Of a DNA stretch of 64,000 nucleotides, positions 8,403 through 17,141 are shown one piece after another. Below the pieces are notes generated by a model that searched no databases, had not been told where the DNA came from, and worked only from the letters and a program-made list of their open reading frames with translations. Within the stretch, counting starts at the first letter, position 1. Each line of letters opens with the position of its first letter. Origin of the DNA: Opitutus sp. GAS368 (lineage in GTDB: Bacteria; Verrucomicrobiota; Verrucomicrobiia; Opitutales; Opitutaceae). The DNA lies in contig NZ_LT629735.1 of assembly GCF_900104925.1 (NCBI RefSeq), positions 590,291 through 654,290 on the forward strand, read 5' to 3'. Both the position numbers and the translations under genes were made by a program.

Positions 8403-10412
8403 ATGGCAGAAGCACTGGCAAAACACGCTTATACCGGCGGCGCCCACGCCCCGGCCAAGAAGGCGACCTTCGAATTGTTCGCCCGCCCGACGGCCAAGAC
8501 GGGCCTCATCGGCTGGCTGACCACCGTCGATCATAAGAAGATCGGCATGCTCTACGGTGGCTTCGCCATCCTGTTCTTCCTCATCGGCGGCCTCGAGGCC
8601 CTGCTGATCCGCACCCAGCTCATCGTCCCGAACAACCATTTCCTCGAGGCGCAGACCTACAACGAGCTGTTCACGATGCACGGCACCACGATGATCTTCC
8701 TCGCGGTCATGCCGTTGAACGCGGCGTTCTTCAACCTGCTCATCCCGCTCCAGGTCGGCGCGCGCGATGTCGCCTTCCCCCGCCTCAACTCCTTCTCGCT
8801 CTGGGTCTGGGTCGTCGGCGCCATCCTGCTCAACGTCGGCTGGCTCTCCCACTTCGTCCCGGCGTGGAAGTTCGGCGGCGCCCCCTCCATCGGCTGGTTC
8901 GGCTACGCCCCCCTCACCTCCAAGACCTTCACCCCGCAGCTCTCCACCGACCTCTGGGTGTTCGGCCTGCAGGTGCTCGGTCTCTCCTCCATCGTCGCCT
9001 CGCTGAACTTCATTGTCACGATCATCAACATGCGGGCCCCGGGTCTGACGATGATGCGCCTGCCGGTGTTCACGTGGATGGCACTTGTCACCAGCTTCCT
9101 GCTCATCCTCGCCCTCCCCGCCATCGCCATCGCGCTGGTCGAGGTCATGTTCGACCGCAACTTCGGCACGAACTTCTTCGAGGTCTCCGGCGGCGGCCAG
9201 CCCATCCTCTGGCAGCACCTCTTCTGGGTGTTCGGCCACCCCGAGGTCTACATCCTCATTCTGCCCCCGATGGGCTACGTCTCGGAGATCCTGCCGACCT
9301 TCTCGCGCAAGCCGCTCTTCGGCTACCCGATCATCGTGTTCTCCGGCGTGGCGATCGGCTTCATCGGCTTCGGCGTGTGGAGCCACCACATGTTCACCAC
9401 CGGCCTGGGCAACGTCGCCACCGCGGCCTTCGCGCTCGCCACCATGGCCATCGCCGTCCCGACCGGCGTCAAGATCTTCAACTGGATCGGCACCCTCTGG
9501 GGCGGCCAGATCCAGACCCGCGTGCCCATGATGTTCGCCCTCGGCTTCATCTGGATGTTCATGCTCGGCGGCTTTTCCGGCATCATGCACTCCGCCGCGC
9601 CGGCCGACGCCCAGCAGCAGGACAGCTACTTCGTCATCGCCCACTTCCACTACGTGCTCATCGGCGGCGCCACCTTCGCGCTGCTCGCGGCCATCCACTA
9701 CTGGTTCCCGAAGTTCTTCGGCCGGATGGTGCCGGAGTTCTGGGGCAAGCTCTCCTTCTGGCTCATCTTCGTCGGCTTCAACTGCACGTTCTTCCCGATG
9801 CACTTCCTCGGCCTGAACGGCATGCCCCGCCGCACCTGGACCTACGACTCCAACATGGGCTGGAACGAGGGCAACCTCTTCGCCTCCTGCGGCGCCTACC
9901 TGCTCGGCCTCGGCATCTTCACCTACTTCGCCGTCCTCGTCTGGAGCTTCTTCAAGGGCAAGGTGGCCGGCAACGACCCGTGGGACGGCCGCACGATGGA
10001 GTGGTCCATCCCCTCCCCGCCGCCCGAGCACAACTTCGCCGCCATCCCGACCGTCCACGCGCGCGACGCCTGGTGGTATGAGAAGCACCATCAGGAGGAG
10101 ATCGCCAAGGAGAAGGCCGAGCACATCAAGGCCGAGGAATCCCACGGCGGCATCCACATGCCCGACCAGTCCTGGTATCCGATCATCGCCGCCTTCGGCC
10201 TGCTCATCGGCACCTACAACATGGCGCAGATGCACCACCCGGTCATGATGTTCGACCGGGAGATGCTCTCCTCGCACCTGCCCCTCGCCATCACCGGCCT
10301 CTGCATCCTGGTCACCGCCTGCTACCTGTGGTCCCTCGAGGGCCCCGGCGGCTACCACCTCCACATCGCCCCCGACGGCAAGGTCACCGAGTCCCGCGGC
10401 GACCACCACTGA
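8403..10412 (+). CDS. ctaD: cytochrome c oxidase subunit I, with C-terminal two-helix extension
   Basis: 669 residues; the core heme-copper oxidase domain takes about the first 545. Heme and copper ligands are visible: MHGTTMIF (heme a His), GHPEVYI (CuB His, the cross-linked Tyr and the D-channel Glu of A1-type enzymes), SHHMFTTG (two CuB His) and IAHFHYVLIGG (heme a3 and heme a His). The K-channel lysine is in TGVKIFNW. The last 125 residues contain a charged stretch (KHHQEEIAKEKAEHIK) and two further helices (WYPIIAAFGLLIGTYN and LAITGLCILVTACYLW), beyond the normal length for subunit I. It is the catalytic proton-pumping subunit. Confidence 0.96.
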   Translation: MAEALAKHAYTGGAHAPAKKATFELFARPTAKTGLIGWLTTVDHKKIGMLYGGFAILFFLIGGLEALLIRTQLIVPNNHFLEAQTYNELFTMHGTTMIFLAVMPLNAAFFNLLIPLQVGARDVAFPRLNSFSLWVWVVGAILLNVGWLSHFVPAWKFGGAPSIGWFGYAPLTSKTFTPQLSTDLWVFGLQVLGLSSIVASLNFIVTIINMRAPGLTMMRLPVFTWMALVTSFLLILALPAIAIALVEVMFDRNFGTNFFEVSGGGQPILWQHLFWVFGHPEVYILILPPMGYVSEILPTFSRKPLFGYPIIVFSGVAIGFIGFGVWSHHMFTTGLGNVATAAFALATMAIAVPTGVKIFNWIGTLWGGQIQTRVPMMFALGFIWMFMLGGFSGIMHSAAPADAQQQDSYFVIAHFHYVLIGGATFALLAAIHYWFPKFFGRMVPEFWGKLSFWLIFVGFNCTFFPMHFLGLNGMPRRTWTYDSNMGWNEGNLFASCGAYLLGLGIFTYFAVLVWSFFKGKVAGNDPWDGRTMEWSIPSPPPEHNFAAIPTVHARDAWWYEKHHQEEIAKEKAEHIKAEESHGGIHMPDQSWYPIIAAFGLLIGTYNMAQMHHPVMMFDREMLSSHLPLAITGLCILVTACYLWSLEGPGGYHLHIAPDGKVTESRGDHH

Positions 10413-10466
10413 TCATCCTCAGGTCTCAGGTTTCAAGTTTCAGGTCTCTCTTCACATCCCTTCCTC

Positions 10467-11300
10467 ATGAGCAGCCACGCGGCCACTATCGACCATCATC
10501 ACGACGCCACGACGGCGACGGGCATCCCGAACAAGAAGCTCCTTTGGTGGGCCTTCCTCGCCTCGGACTGCATGTTCTTCGGCGCGTTGATCTCGACGCA
10601 CCTTGTCTACCGCCTCAACCCGCCCCCGGGCAACGCGGTCCCGACGCAGGTCTTCAACATCGAGCTCACGTCCTTCTCGACGTTCATCCTGCTCATGTCC
10701 TCGCTGCTCATGGCGCTCGCCGTGAACGCCATCCAGCGGGGCAACGTGCGCAGCACGCGCACCATGTTGCTCGGCACGATGTTCTTCGGCTGCATCTTCC
10801 TCGGCGGCCAGGTCTTCGAGTTCACCCACTTCGTCTACGTGAAGAAGATGACGCTCTCGAACAGCATCTTCGGCTCCACCTTCTTCACCCTCACCGGCAC
10901 CCACGGCACGCACGTCGCCATCGGCGTGCTCCTGCTCGGCATGATGTATGTCCGCACCTTCAAGCCCGCCGACGGCCGCGGCGGCGGCCTCATGCTGAAC
11001 TTCCTCCACCTGCTCGCCGTCGCCGTCACCTTCGGCGTCGCCTTCATCTGGTTCGTCCCGGGCATGATCGAGGTCATCTACGGCGCCAGCTTCCCCGAGC
11101 TCCTGCGCCACCACGCCATCCCCTTCGCCGCCGGCATTGTGGGGCTTATCTCCCTCATCGTTTTGGGCCGCACCCGCGGTGCCGTCGAGTTCGGCGAGAA
11201 GAACGCCATCGATGTCGAAGCCATCGGCCTCTACTGGCACTTCGTCGACATCGTCTGGATCATCATCTTCACCGCCGTCTACCTGCTGGAATACCTTTAA
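10467..11300 (+). CDS. ctaE: cytochrome c oxidase subunit III
   Basis: 277 residues, COX3 fold with about seven membrane helices. Typical segments are WWAFLASDCMFFGALISTHL near the start, THGTHVAIGVLLLG in the middle and GLYWHFVDIVWIIIFTAVYL at the end, the last being the family's most conserved stretch. A histidine-rich head (ATIDHHHDATT) precedes the first helix. It follows ctaD with a 54-base gap holding only a low-complexity CAGGTTTCAAG-type spacer. Confidence 0.94.
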   Translation: MSSHAATIDHHHDATTATGIPNKKLLWWAFLASDCMFFGALISTHLVYRLNPPPGNAVPTQVFNIELTSFSTFILLMSSLLMALAVNAIQRGNVRSTRTMLLGTMFFGCIFLGGQVFEFTHFVYVKKMTLSNSIFGSTFFTLTGTHGTHVAIGVLLLGMMYVRTFKPADGRGGGLMLNFLHLLAVAVTFGVAFIWFVPGMIEVIYGASFPELLRHHAIPFAAGIVGLISLIVLGRTRGAVEFGEKNAIDVEAIGLYWHFVDIVWIIIFTAVYLLEYL

Positions 11301-11343
11301 GCGTTCAGCAATCAGCTCTCAGCCTTCGGTCCTTCCCACCAAT

Positions 11344-11377
11344 CCTCAGGTTTCAGGTCTCAAGTTTCAGGTCTCTC
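11344..11377. repeat. short low-complexity spacer repeat
   Basis: TCCTCAGGTTTCAGGTCTCA-type sequence shared with 10418-10447 (before ctaE). Both lie just upstream of cta gene starts, so they look like copies of one spacer. Confidence 0.5.
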
Positions 11378-11414
11378 CTTCCGCCTTCTTCCTTCTCCCT
11401 TCCGCCTTCCCGCC

Positions 11415-11777
11415 ATGTCCGCCCCCGCCACCACCGCCGACGCCGGCCACCACGAGCCGAGCAAGTTCCATTTCTATATCCAGATCGCGATGATCCTGTC
11501 CGTCATCACGGGCGTGGAGGTCGTGCTGGTCTACCTGCCCATCGTGAAATGGTTCGTCGTTACCGCGCTGTGCACCCTCTCCGCGGTGAAGTTCATGTTC
11601 GTCATCTTCTTCTTCATGCACCTGCGCTGGGACAAGGTGTTCTGCACGATCCTGTTCTTCATCGGGCTGGTGCTCGCCGGCGGCACGATGTGGGCCCTGC
11701 TGCACATTTTCGGCGCCGACGCCAGCAAGCCCCTCAGCGCCGCCATGCTCGAGGCCGCCCGCCTCGCCATCGCCTGA
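11415..11777 (+). CDS. ctaF: cytochrome c oxidase subunit IV (small prokaryotic subunit)
   Basis: 120 residues with three membrane helices: ILSVITGVEVVLVYLPI, WFVVTALCTLSAVKFMFVIF and ILFFIGLVLAGGTMWALLHI. The pattern VKFMFVIFFFMHLRWDK is typical of prokaryotic COX4-type small subunits. It closes the ctaCDEF operon and is followed by a strong terminator. Confidence 0.88.
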   Translation: MSAPATTADAGHHEPSKFHFYIQIAMILSVITGVEVVLVYLPIVKWFVVTALCTLSAVKFMFVIFFFMHLRWDKVFCTILFFIGLVLAGGTMWALLHIFGADASKPLSAAMLEAARLAIA

Positions 11778-11801
11778 TCCCCTTCGATTCTTGGTCACCC
11801 G

Positions 11802-11829
11802 GCCGCGCCTACCAGCGCGGCCTTTTTTA
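11802..11829 (+). terminator. rho-independent terminator of the ctaCDEF operon
   Basis: Stem GGCCGCG / CGCGGCC with a short loop, followed by TTTTTTAT; 25 bases after the ctaF stop. Confidence 0.85.
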
Positions 11830-12174
11830 TGCCCTTTGGGTTCAATACCCCGGAGCAGCTTGCTCCGGCTTGGTCTTGAGATTCCACGGCGAGGTCGCCG
11901 TGGCTCCAGAACGAATAATACCAAACACCAAAGCTTTTACACGAAGGCCGCAAAGAACGCAGAGATATTTCCCCTCGCAGGATCTGCTTCGCGGTCTTGG
12001 CGACCTTGGTGTAGAGTGTAGTAGCTTGAGGCGATTGGTATAACTGGAGAGCGGGCGACCTCGCCCGCATGGGATTGGGCCAATGCCCCGGGCTTGCCCC
12101 GGGGATTTTTACTGGAGGAAGGGCGTCGTCGAGTCTAAGACGCCCTGCGACCCCATGGCTTCCCGCACTACTCG
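11830..12174. repeat. gene-free spacer made of dispersed hairpins
   Basis: No credible gene. It holds a CCGGAGCAGCTTGCTCCGG hairpin, a CCACGGCGAGGTCGCCGTGG hairpin, and at 11937-12014 a family C palindrome like the one at 4628-4690. All look like interspersed repeats of this genome. Confidence 0.65.
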
Positions 12175-14589
12175 CTACTCGGCACGCAGCGCGACGATGG
12201 GATCGGCCTCGGTGGCGCGGCGGGCGGGCACCCAGGTGGCGAGGAGGGAGACGGCAAAAATGGCCACACTGGTGCCACCGAGAATCACGTAGCTCTGGGT
12301 GATGATCGGGCCGAGATTGTGCTGCAGCAGCTGGCAGAGTTCATAGGAACCGATGGCGCCCAGGCCGAGACCGATCAAAGTCAGACGCAGGCCTTGCCGC
12401 AGGACGATGCGCAACAGGTCCGTTTGCCGCGCACCGAGCGCGAGGCGGATGCCAAACTCCGTCATGCGCTGGTTTACATTGTGGGCCACAACGCCATAGA
12501 GACCGACACTGGCCAGCGTGAGACCAAGCAAGGCGAAGCCGAGCAAGACCGCATTGATCACGACCAGGTTATGCAACGTTTTGTCGCGCATTTCCGCAAT
12601 GGTCATGACGGTGCGCAGCGTCGCCGTGGGCGCCACCTCGGATACGGCCCGGCGGAGATCGTTTTCGAAGCGACCGGGATTGTCCCCACGAAGCGCGATT
12701 TGGAACCACGCCCAAGGCTGATAGATGAAATGGGAGTAACATTGCATCTGGGGATAAGGATCCCCGAAAACGATGGTGGGTTCCGCATCGGCCACCACCC
12801 CGATGATTTCCCGCCAGGAGACCTTGCCCGAAGGATTTTTGGTGCCGAGGCGTTTGCCGAGCGCACCGCCGGTGGGCCAGAAGTGTTTGGCCAAAGATTG
12901 ACTGATGACGACCTGTTCGACCGAAGCGGGGGAAACATTCTCTGGAAATGTTTTCCCTTCGAGCAGGCGAATGCCAAGCGTTTTGAAATAACCCGACGTG
13001 ACCAGAAACATATTGGCCCTGGACCGGGTCGGGAGAGAAAAGTCCTGGCCTTCAATGAAAGCATCCTCCAGCCAGCCACGCTGATCGGGTAGCATCGAGG
13101 CGATCGTGGAAGCCTCCACGCCGGGGATGCGCGCCAGGCGGACACCCAGCGCTTCATAGAGGGCCCGGGCCTTCGCCGGGTCGCCATAGGCCGCTTCCTC
13201 CACCTGAACGTTGGAAGTGAGGATGGACTCACTGTCCCAAGCGGGGCGGAAGTTAAGGATATGCCCGAGTCCGTGAATCATCATTCCCGCGACCGACAGC
13301 ATGGCGAGCGAAAGCGCGACCTGGCCGATGACGAGCAGGCTGCGAATCAAACCTTGGGTTTTGCTGCCTGAAGCGCTGCGGGTTTGCTGCTTGAGGGCCA
13401 TGTTGACGTCCGTGCGGGAGGCGAGCCAGGCGGGGACCAGGCCAAAGCAGAGACCGGAAAGGATCGAGAGCGCGGCGGTGAAGCCGAGCACCCGGGCGTC
13501 GATGGAGAGCTCCATGGTGGAATTTATCCCGGTCTTGATGTTGCGGCCGACCAGTTCGTTGCACCACCTCGCAATCAGCAGGCCGAGGGCTCCGCCGGCC
13601 GCCGCTATCACCAGCGACTCGAGCAATTGCTGTTTGATCAGCATCCAGCGACTGGCTCCGAGCGCGGAACGGATGGCGAGGTCGCGGAGGCGGGTGACGG
13701 CGCGGGCCATCTGCAAATTGGCGAGATTGGCGCAGGCGATGGCCAGAATGGCCGCGGCCACGCCCATTTGCAGGCCGATGATGGAAAAATTTCCAGAACG
13801 ACCGGCCTGCCCCGTCTGGCGAACGGTAATATTGTATTTGGGATAGAGGATGGGGGTGTCCTTGGCCCAACGATCCGTCAGCGCGGTCAAATTGGCCATG
13901 GCTTGCGTCGGGGTGAATCCGGGGGCGAGCCGGGCCAGGCAGCCAAATTCCCGCCGATTACGACTGGCCTCCTGATCGGGGGTATAAACCAAGGGACGGA
14001 AATACTCGCATTCGCCAAACAGAATGGCCGACGAATACACCTTGGGCAAAACACCGATAATGGTGAAAACACGGGCGCTGATGCGCATCGTCTGGCCGAG
14101 GACCTCGGGTTTGGCGCCAAATTGTTTGCGCCAGAGGGCCTCGGTGATCAGCACGACGGCATCCCGGCCATTCACGCATTCCTCCGTGCTGAAGGTGCGA
14201 CCGAGCAGGGGCGGAGTCTCGAGAACCTTGAACAAGTCGGCATGCGCTCTCACACCCTGTTTTTCCTCGGACACCTGATCGGATAGAATAACGGCCTCCC
14301 GGGTCTGCTGGAGGGGGGCTATGGCGACAAACGCCTGGGCGGGGTGCGCGCGGAGTTCATTCAGTTCGGGAGCGGAAAAGCCATTTACCTGGGCTTCGGG
14401 ACTTCGGCCAAACAGCGAGACGATGGAATCGGGGCGCGGGAAAGGGACGGTCGAAAACATCAGGGCATTCATCACTGAATACATCGACGAGTTGACCCCG
14501 ATGCCCAGCGCCAGGGTGACGACCGCGATGGCGGTGAAGGCGGGTGCGCCCAGCAGTGAACGCACGACATAGCGGAGTGACTGAGGCAT
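12175..14589 (-). CDS. ADOP-family orphan ABC permease (FtsX/MacB-type)
   Basis: 804 residues from the ATG at 14589, where homology-like sequence begins (MPQSLRYVVRSLLGAPAFTA); an upstream in-frame start would add 33 unlikely residues. The protein has two repeats, each with a periplasmic MacB-PCD-like domain and FtsX helices: TAIAVVTLALGIGVNSSMYS at the N-terminus, LAIACANLANLQMARAVTRL and RDLAIRSALGASR in the middle, and RMTEFGIRLALGARQTDLLR near the C-terminus. This duplicated, ATPase-less layout matches the Acidobacterial duplicated orphan permeases. No ATPase gene adjoins it. Substrate unknown. Confidence 0.85.
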   Translation of the reverse strand: MPQSLRYVVRSLLGAPAFTAIAVVTLALGIGVNSSMYSVMNALMFSTVPFPRPDSIVSLFGRSPEAQVNGFSAPELNELRAHPAQAFVAIAPLQQTREAVILSDQVSEEKQGVRAHADLFKVLETPPLLGRTFSTEECVNGRDAVVLITEALWRKQFGAKPEVLGQTMRISARVFTIIGVLPKVYSSAILFGECEYFRPLVYTPDQEASRNRREFGCLARLAPGFTPTQAMANLTALTDRWAKDTPILYPKYNITVRQTGQAGRSGNFSIIGLQMGVAAAILAIACANLANLQMARAVTRLRDLAIRSALGASRWMLIKQQLLESLVIAAAGGALGLLIARWCNELVGRNIKTGINSTMELSIDARVLGFTAALSILSGLCFGLVPAWLASRTDVNMALKQQTRSASGSKTQGLIRSLLVIGQVALSLAMLSVAGMMIHGLGHILNFRPAWDSESILTSNVQVEEAAYGDPAKARALYEALGVRLARIPGVEASTIASMLPDQRGWLEDAFIEGQDFSLPTRSRANMFLVTSGYFKTLGIRLLEGKTFPENVSPASVEQVVISQSLAKHFWPTGGALGKRLGTKNPSGKVSWREIIGVVADAEPTIVFGDPYPQMQCYSHFIYQPWAWFQIALRGDNPGRFENDLRRAVSEVAPTATLRTVMTIAEMRDKTLHNLVVINAVLLGFALLGLTLASVGLYGVVAHNVNQRMTEFGIRLALGARQTDLLRIVLRQGLRLTLIGLGLGAIGSYELCQLLQHNLGPIITQSYVILGGTSVAIFAVSLLATWVPARRATEADPIVALRAE

Positions 14590-14717
14590 GGAGGAATTTA
14601 TCAGTGGCTTCTCCCGGTCGTGACTTGGCGTCACACGGACGAAAGCCTTTGTCCGCCTCTTCGCGTGGCCCCGCAGAAAGTCGGTCACTGGTTGATAGCG
14701 GACGAATCCAACCCCGT

Positions 14718-14847
14718 CAATGCGCGGGTAATGGGTCAGTTTGGTTTCTTCGCTGTTGTAGGTCGGGGTTTATCCCCGACAGGTCGCGTGGAATGTCGGG
14801 CTCTTTACGCCCGACCTACATCAAACTGACCCACTACCAATGCGCGG
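14718..14847. mobile_element. MITE-like element with terminal inverted repeats and target duplication
   Basis: A 110-bp body (14728-14837) has 16-bp terminal inverted repeats differing at one base (GTARTGGGTCAGTTTG). The inverted repeats abut exactly a 10-bp direct repeat, CAATGCGCGG, at 14718-14727 and 14838-14847. Inside is a further palindrome (GTAGGTCGGG ... CCCGACCTAC). No coding capacity. This is the structure of a non-autonomous transposable element. Confidence 0.75.
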
Positions 14848-14906
14848 AACACCGGCTTTTCTGAGCAGCTACAGCGGTTTAAGTAATAGCATGGCCGCAA
14901 AAAGGT

Positions 14907-14977
14907 AGGGCGGAGCGGCCCGCTCCGCCGTGCGTGTGCCAACCCGGTCTCGGCGCACCGGGCCTGTGCGCCCTACC
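14907..14977. repeat. dispersed repeat, family D
   Basis: GC-rich palindromic stretch (GGGCGGAGCGGCCCGCTCCGCC followed by a second hairpin ending GCGCCCTACC region). A related copy in reverse orientation occupies 61538-61603. Confidence 0.7.
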
Positions 14978-15037
14978 CCTGGAATTGCGACGACTACATT
15001 TCAACTTAGCACGACTCCGTTACGTCAGAAACACACA

Positions 15038-15200
15038 CCGGCGCTGCGCGCCATCAGCTGTCGCCGGGCCTATGGCCGACAGGCCCCTCTCCAAGGGGAT
15101 TATCGCCGGCGTAGGTTTGGGTCCCCCCTGGAGAGGGGTGCCCGGCAAGGCGGGGTGTGTCGCCCGGGGCATCATATACTTAACGGAGTAGTGTTAGGGT
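15038..15200. repeat. long dispersed repeat, family E, copy 1
   Basis: About 165 bp nearly identical to 21533-21695, running from GGCGCTGCGCGCCATCAGC through GGGGTGTGTCGCCCGGGGC to GGAGTAGTGTTAG. It contains GGGCCTATGGCCGACAGGCC and paired CTCTCCA / TGGAGAG arms. No coding capacity is evident. Confidence 0.8.
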
Positions 15201-15202
15201 GT

Positions 15203-15445
15203 GTCTTCAAACCTCTGAAAAGGACCACTAATGAGATTTCACCAATGATGAAATCCACAGAAACCGCTCCGGCTGATCGCCTGCGCGGTGGGTTTCGGGG
15301 GCCCGCTAATCGCAGGCAGAGAGGGCGGCGATCAGCCGCCCCCTGAACCTGTCGGCGGAGGCGATTAGCCGGAGCAGAGAAAGTAGATTCCGCCGTTGGC
15401 GGAATCCTTTTAGTGGTCTCCTTTCCGAGCTTTGAAAGCACTCCC
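15203..15445. repeat. large nested inverted repeat
   Basis: Outer arms read CTTCAAACCTCTGAAAAGG ACCACTA on the left and TAGTGGT ... CTTTGAAAG on the right. An inner pair, GCTCCGGCTGATCGCC (15266-15281) and GGCGATTAGCCGGAGC (15360-15375), is nearly perfect. It adjoins family E copy 1, so the two may be one compound element. Confidence 0.6.
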
Positions 15446-15459
15446 TAGTCCGCACTATC

Positions 15460-15816
15460 TCATGAACCCGCGGCCGGCTTCGCCCTGCGACTCGCGACCT
15501 TGCGTTCGCTGTTTCGTGTGCCGCCGGACTGCTCGTATTGGGAGGAGTTCGGACCATAGGCGGCCCGGAAACCCGAGCGGGCCCGCGTCACGAGGTCGTG
15601 CAAGACCGCGGCACTGTCATCCCGATCGTTCATGAGGCCGGAGAGTTCCGTCCTCTTTGACTCCACCGTAGCGTCGGCCGCGGCCACTTTGTCCCGGGCG
15701 GCCGTGAAGCTCTCGAGCGTCACTGTGCCCAGCTTGAAGTCGGCGTTCGCCGACCAGGTATCGATGATCTTGTTGGCGTCGATCAGAACGACGGCCGGAT
15801 TGTATTTCGTTGGCAT
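15460..15816 (-). CDS. small conserved hypothetical protein with GGTR-SERK C-terminal motif
   Basis: 118 residues from the ATG at 15816. The N-terminal two thirds look helical (IDANKIIDTWSANADF, TARDKVAAADATVESKR), and the C-terminus carries YGPNSSQYEQSGGTRNSERK. I recall small proteins with this YGxxSxxYExxGGTRxSERK pattern from other bacteria, with no known function. The gene directly follows the 21-bp repeat array on the same strand. It is in a region otherwise made of repeats. Confidence 0.6.
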   Translation of the reverse strand: MPTKYNPAVVLIDANKIIDTWSANADFKLGTVTLESFTAARDKVAAADATVESKRTELSGLMNDRDDSAAVLHDLVTRARSGFRAAYGPNSSQYEQSGGTRNSERKVASRRAKPAAGS

Positions 15817-15848
15817 GTTTGTTCTTAGTTTATTTGGCCTGTTGTTTG

Positions 15849-16163
15849 TTAGGTTTGGTGATCGTTGACCAAATTGGCCCATGTCCTGACGACCGGGTAG
15901 CCCCTCTCCCTGTTGGGTATCGCGTTCCCCCCTTCGGGTATTGCGTCTCCCGCTTTGGGTCGCGCGCTTCCTCCCTTGGGTCTGGCGTTACCCGCCTCGA
16001 GTATCGCGTTACCCTCTTCGGGTCGTGCGATTCCTCCTTTGGGTATCGTCTTACCCGGTTCGGGTATCGCCTCTCCCCCTTTGGGTATGACGTTACCCGG
16101 CTTGGGTAACGCGTCTCCTCCCTTGGGTATCGCGTTACCTTCTTTGGGTATGGCGTCTCCCAT
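15849..16163 (-). CDS. possible heptapeptide-repeat protein (uncertain)
   Basis: 104 residues from an ATG at 16163. Residues 1-84 are about twelve heptads of the form G-(N/D/E)-A-I-P-(K/E)-G, encoded by the 21-bp array; the tail is unique. It ends 32 bases before the small gene at 15460-15816 on the same strand, which is the only positional support. Two other frames over the array are also open, so coding is not proven and the array may be a plain minisatellite. Confidence 0.25.
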   Translation of the reverse strand: MGDAIPKEGNAIPKGGDALPKPGNVIPKGGEAIPEPGKTIPKGGIARPEEGNAILEAGNARPKGGSARPKAGDAIPEGGNAIPNRERGYPVVRTWANLVNDHQT

Positions 16164-16187
16164 CGAGGGTCACGCGTCTCCCGAAGG
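15915..16187. repeat. tandem array of thirteen 21-bp units
   Basis: The GGGT(A/C) anchor recurs at 15915, 15936, 15957, 15978, 15999, 16020 and every 21 bases to 16167, with no insertion or deletion across 13 units. Only the anchor, a central CG and a CCC block are well conserved; the rest is degenerate. Because 21 is a multiple of three, long frames stay open on both strands, giving heptapeptide repeats such as GNAIPKG on the minus strand and GIALPPL on the plus strand. Confidence 0.9.
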
Positions 16188-16547
16188 TTGGCCTGTGGGC
16201 CGGAAAGCCCGGAAAGGGATACCCAGGCCATTTCGCACCCGAAAGTATCAGTCAAGGAGCACTGTAACCACGTTTCCTGCATACGAATCACTGCACGGCA
16301 TGTTACCGCTCCACCACCCCGGGGAGGATAGGCCAAACCGCCTGTTTCCGGGCACCTATTTTCAGGCACACAAATTCAGCCCGTGAAGCCGTGACGGCAT
16401 ATGAGATTCGAATCTGAGATTTCAGATCTCCCTCACCCCCGCCCGCCGGTCCGACCCCCGGCAAGCTCTTCTATGGATTGCCAGGGAGCGGTGTCCCGGT
16501 CTTACTCGCCCGGTCGCGAGGCCACGCGGCGATGGTGTAACTAACTG

Positions 16548-16841
16548 TCACGCACCCTCCGCAACCACCAAGCCGTTTCGGGACAACCACACCTCGAGGT
16601 AGTATTCCTCGACAGTCAGGGCGTCATCGAAATCCTTCTTCCCGTCCAAGAACGCCTGCAGCTTCCGCAGCCCGATCCGCGCGATCGCTTCCTGCGCCTC
16701 CCGCTCCGAACCAAACACCCGCAGCTGCCCGTGGCGATTGAGGATTGGCTCCCGTTTCACTGTCGGCGAATCGAGGAACAGCGCGAACACCGGCGCAAGT
16801 GCAGCACTCGACCCTTGAAGAGTATGGTCTGTGTTTCTCAT
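16548..16841 (-). CDS. small hypothetical protein
   Basis: 97 residues, not recognised. It is mostly helical by composition (SEREAQEAIARIGLRKLQAF, FDDALTVEEYYLEVWLSRNG). It is transcribed away from the XRE-type regulator gene, whose start lies 60 bases away, so the two share a divergent promoter region. Confidence 0.5.
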   Translation of the reverse strand: MRNTDHTLQGSSAALAPVFALFLDSPTVKREPILNRHGQLRVFGSEREAQEAIARIGLRKLQAFLDGKKDFDDALTVEEYYLEVWLSRNGLVVAEGA

Positions 16842-16901
16842 GCGTGACTAGGCGACATGTTATGACGTGTCTGTCAATCGAGAAACACGGCATTATAAGT
16901 C

Positions 16902-17141
16902 GTGCGCACACCGAAGAAAAAAGGGGACGTTTCCTACCTGATCCGATTGGGCCGCAACATCCAGATCGAGCGCCACGCTCGCGAACTCAGCCAAGAGAAG
17001 ATGGCCGAAGCCCTGGAGATAAGTAATCGCAACTACCAACGAATAGAGGCAGGTGACATCAACCCCAGCGCCACCACCCTCGCCCGAATCAAAAAGATCC
17101 TGGGCTGCCCGTGGAACCATTTGATGCCAGACAAGGATTAA
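16902..17141 (+). CDS. XRE-family helix-turn-helix regulator
   Basis: 79 residues from a GTG. A full HTH_3 domain fills the protein: LIRLGRNIQIERHARELSQE, KMAEALEISNRNYQRIEAGD and PSATTLARIKKILGC are helices 1, 2-3 and 4-5. Such single-domain regulators often control neighbouring restriction or toxin genes. The Mrr-type endonuclease is the next gene, convergent with it; regulation of that gene is inferred only from proximity. Confidence 0.85.
   Translation: MRTPKKKGDVSYLIRLGRNIQIERHARELSQEKMAEALEISNRNYQRIEAGDINPSATTLARIKKILGCPWNHLMPDKD

Noticed and set aside
8382..10409. 675-codon open frame antisense to ctaD (also long frames antisense to ctaC, groEL, dnaK and others)
   Set aside because: These mirror strongly coding high-GC genes; their products are low-complexity (Gly, Asp, Glu, Arg, His-rich) with no domain or start signal.
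14868..15037. Small plus-strand open frames around 14930-15346
   Set aside because: They are entirely composed of repeat families D and E, and the same peptides appear at the other repeat copies.
15915..16187. CRISPR array
   Set aside because: Units are directly adjacent 21-mers without spacers, degenerate in sequence, and no cas genes are near.
15830..16369. 179-codon minus-strand frame (YPKKVTRYP-type repeats) over the 21-bp array
   Set aside because: It is one of three open frames over the same array; the alternative frame ending at 15849 starts at the array and adjoins the next gene better.
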